Positions 14,075 through 15,363 of a stretch of DNA of 15,363 nucleotides are shown here, in pieces. The DNA is from Pavlovales sp. CCMP2436 (Eukaryota > Haptophyta > Pavlovophyceae > Pavlovales). The position numbers and the translations under genes are program-made. The stretch is from contig MU631546.1 in the NCBI GenBank assembly GCA_026770615.1, positions 119,969 to 135,331 of the forward strand, given 5' to 3'. Under the pieces are notes generated by a model. That model saw nothing but the letters and a program-made list of their open reading frames with translations, did no database searches and was not told where the DNA came from. Within the stretch, counting starts at the first letter, position 1; every line of letters begins with the position of its first letter.

Positions 14075-14398
14075 CTACACTCGCTCATTCAAAACCAGCA
14101 AATCATCGACTTTCCTGGTTACAGTTTTGAGCTCCCTGCTGAGGCGAGTTCTTTCTTCGGCTGATTTGGCGTCGCGAATCTCGCCGGCCTTGGGGCGCCC
14201 CTTACGCTGTACCGGCAAAAGTTTCAACTCTTCCTCTATTTGATCTTTTTTTATTGCTAGGCGGTTATAGAATCCGGCTATCAGGCAATTGACAGTGGGT
14301 GCATCGGCGATATTCAGATTCGAAGCGCTTGCACCACCGGTCGATGTAACAGTTGTAACTTGTTCAAATGTAATTAGGCAGTCTCTAAACGTTAACAT
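14075..14398 (-). CDS. Small coiled-coil-like protein of unknown function
   Basis: A 107-residue protein from ATG 14398 (MLTFRDCLITFEQVTT) to the stop at 14075. The frame is open further to ATG 14437, but that start overlaps the preceding gene's end at 14403, while 14398 lies 24 bases after an A7-CTC box and leaves no overlap, so I prefer 14398. The N-terminal half is mixed. The C-terminal half is charged and helical (KKDQIEEELKLLPVQRKGR and on to KTVTRKVDDLLVLNERV) and probably forms a coiled coil or dimerising helix. It lies between the 449-residue gene and the split 15205 gene, all leftward. I do not recognise it. Confidence 0.6.
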   Translation of the reverse strand: MLTFRDCLITFEQVTTVTSTGGASASNLNIADAPTVNCLIAGFYNRLAIKKDQIEEELKLLPVQRKGRPKAGEIRDAKSAEERTRLSRELKTVTRKVDDLLVLNERV

Positions 14399-14402
14399 CG
14401 TT

Positions 14403-14677
14403 CTATCCGAGGGGGCTGGGGGGAGTTTTTTTATCAATTGAGTCTTTTTGAGCTGTATTTTTCATCACTAAATCATTGTCGCACTTTTCATCTTCCGCAG
14501 TGTACCTCAAGTCTATTATGCCTTCGAGATCCTTTGGCTTATTGATTTTAACACGTGCCTGGCGGCTGAATCCGTAGGCTCCTCCCACTTCGTCAAATTC
14601 ATTCACTATCACGCTAGAAATGGTGACATCATATGTTATTCCGCTGGTCAGACTGGGTGATTTGGATCTCTGAAGAC
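14403..14677 (-). pseudogene. C-terminal part of the 15205 gene in a shifted frame
   Basis: This frame is open across the end of the 15205 frame and continues to the stop at 14403. It has no ATG near its beginning; the best start-like codon is GTG 14612. It reads SGITYDVTISSVIVNEFDEV, then RQARVKINKPKDLEGIIDL and a charged tail. The sense of the 15205 protein runs into it near 14655-14657, where a GGG/CCC run on the two strands could have lost one base. I therefore treat it as the second part of one gene of about 265 residues. A programmed -1 frameshift is less likely because no canonical slippery heptamer is present. Confidence 0.5.
14423..14432 (-). promoter_or_regulatory. A7-CTC box before the 14398 gene
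   Basis: On the minus strand seven A bases followed by CTC end 24 bases before ATG 14398. Spacing and composition match the other A-rich boxes and support that start. Confidence 0.35.
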
Positions 14678-15205
14678 GATGTACATCCCATAGTTTAAAA
14701 TTTGCTGAACAACATATCTAAGGGCACCGGAGTGCTTTAAATTAATGCCACGGTCCTTGTAATCGGTATGCCCAAATAAAGTCGTGTATTTATTGTTGCG
14801 AACAGATCTCGTGTGTTCATTTTTCCTTGCACTGCGCATCATGCGATTATATATCCGCTCAAACCCTGATTCGCTATTTGGAATTCGGCGCAACGACGGC
14901 GGATCACCCGGTTCCTCATATATGTTCCCCCTGAAAATTTTCGGAAGGTCTACAGCCAAACCATAAACTTCGAGGATGATTTCATTAAGAGCTCCGATTC
15001 GCATATTTATGTTACGCATACGAGTTGCACCGAGGTTGTACCGCCCGGACCGGAGTTGGATATCACTAGCACGATATGGTATCATAGTGGTCACCGGGGG
15101 GGCAGGGCCAACAAGGCGGGACTGGCTGGGGCGAGCGCTGGGGCGAGCGCGGGTGGCAAGGCGAGAGTTCCGTACGTTCTGGGCGTTCGAGATAGGGCTG
15201 GCCAT
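14648..15205 (-). CDS. Unknown basic protein, N-terminal part of a split gene
   Basis: A 185-residue frame from ATG 15205. The first 35 residues are basic and low-complexity (SRLATRARPSARPSQSRL), a possible nucleic-acid-binding or nuclear-localising tail. The remainder looks like a folded domain with many Arg, Asn and Tyr residues (IYNRMMRSARKNEHTRSVRN, GHTDYKDRGINLKHSG). It stops at 14648, but a second frame continues with sensible sequence, so the gene appears cut by a one-base change near 14655-14657. It is the first gene of the leftward block, with the AATAAATATCTCA box 24 bases upstream. I do not recognise the family, and a DNA-binding role is only suggested by its charge. Confidence 0.6.
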   Translation of the reverse strand: MASPISNAQNVRNSRLATRARPSARPSQSRLVGPAPPVTTMIPYRASDIQLRSGRYNLGATRMRNINMRIGALNEIILEVYGLAVDLPKIFRGNIYEEPGDPPSLRRIPNSESGFERIYNRMMRSARKNEHTRSVRNNKYTTLFGHTDYKDRGINLKHSGALRYVVQQILNYGMYIVFRDPNHPV

Positions 15206-15229
15206 CTCAGATAGCTGTGTACTAGGGCT

Positions 15230-15242
15230 TGAGATATTTATT
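15230..15242 (-). promoter_or_regulatory. A-rich promoter box AATAAATATCTCA
   Basis: This is the second exact copy of the 13-base box found before ATG 10527, here ending 24 bases before ATG 15205. It is the clearest sign of a shared promoter element in the leftward block. Confidence 0.6.
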
Positions 15243-15269
15243 CTTCAGGAAAACGCACCCCCCCTTTCT

Positions 15270-15363
15270 GGCCGACCGAGGATTCTGAAGGATCCTGGGA
15301 TCTGGCTGGATCTTGGCCGACCGAGGATTCTGAAGGATCCTGGGATCTGGCTGGATCTTGGCC
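15270..15363. repeat. 45-bp direct repeats running off the window end
   Basis: Two exact 45-base copies (15270-15314 and 15315-15359), beginning GGCCGACCGAGGATTCTGAA, are followed by the first four bases of a third at the window edge. They could be a host minisatellite or a tandem terminal repeat of the virus. The array starts 65 bases upstream of ATG 15205, so it probably marks the right boundary of the viral genes. Confidence 0.9.

Overview
The window looks like an old, decaying copy of a small double-stranded DNA virus of the polinton-like (double jelly-roll capsid) type, integrated in a eukaryotic genome. No bacterial, rRNA, tRNA or CRISPR signal is visible. The evidence is a set of typical genes: a candidate double jelly-roll major capsid protein, a small basic virion peptide, a candidate penton-type minor capsid protein, an A32-like packaging ATPase, a lipase with a GHSLGG elbow, a protein with a discoidin-like domain, and an SF1 helicase followed by a CoiA-like nuclease domain. 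All three standard stop codons are used and no introns are evident. The host cannot be named from the sequence; a unicellular eukaryote is a guess.

Layout: 1-1455 has no convincing gene and holds simple repeats, a foldback structure (about 372-719) and a T/G-rich tract; it is probably host DNA or a terminal region. Positions 1456-4030 read leftward: minor capsid, small basic protein, major capsid. A divergent promoter region lies at 4031-4118. Positions 4119-9842 read rightward: TQAP-repeat protein, packaging ATPase, proline-rich protein, a split large protein ending in a discoidin-like domain, lipase. Positions 10029-15205 read leftward: three genes of unknown function, the helicase-nuclease, and a small gene split by a transposon-like element. 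From 15270 to the window end there are 45-bp direct repeats.

The copy looks dead. Visible breaks are a 29-bp tandem duplication in the minor capsid gene, a 7-bp tandem duplication between the helicase and its nuclease domain, an 8-bp tandem duplication at the end of the discoidin-like protein, probable one-base losses near 8195-8198 and 14655-14657, a probable lost start codon of the capsid gene (ATA at 2730), and a 155-bp MITE-like element at 10232-10386 flanked by 8-bp target-site duplications. One-base losses could be sequencing errors; the duplications and the element are harder to explain that way.

Working together, the 1456-9842 genes would build, fill and deliver the particle, and the 10029-15205 genes would serve replication or regulation. 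No DNA polymerase, integrase or capsid protease is recognisable, so an intact relative would depend on the host for DNA synthesis or carry those genes elsewhere. Several genes share an A-rich box about 21-26 bases upstream of the start codon, which looks like this virus's promoter signature and helps choose starts.
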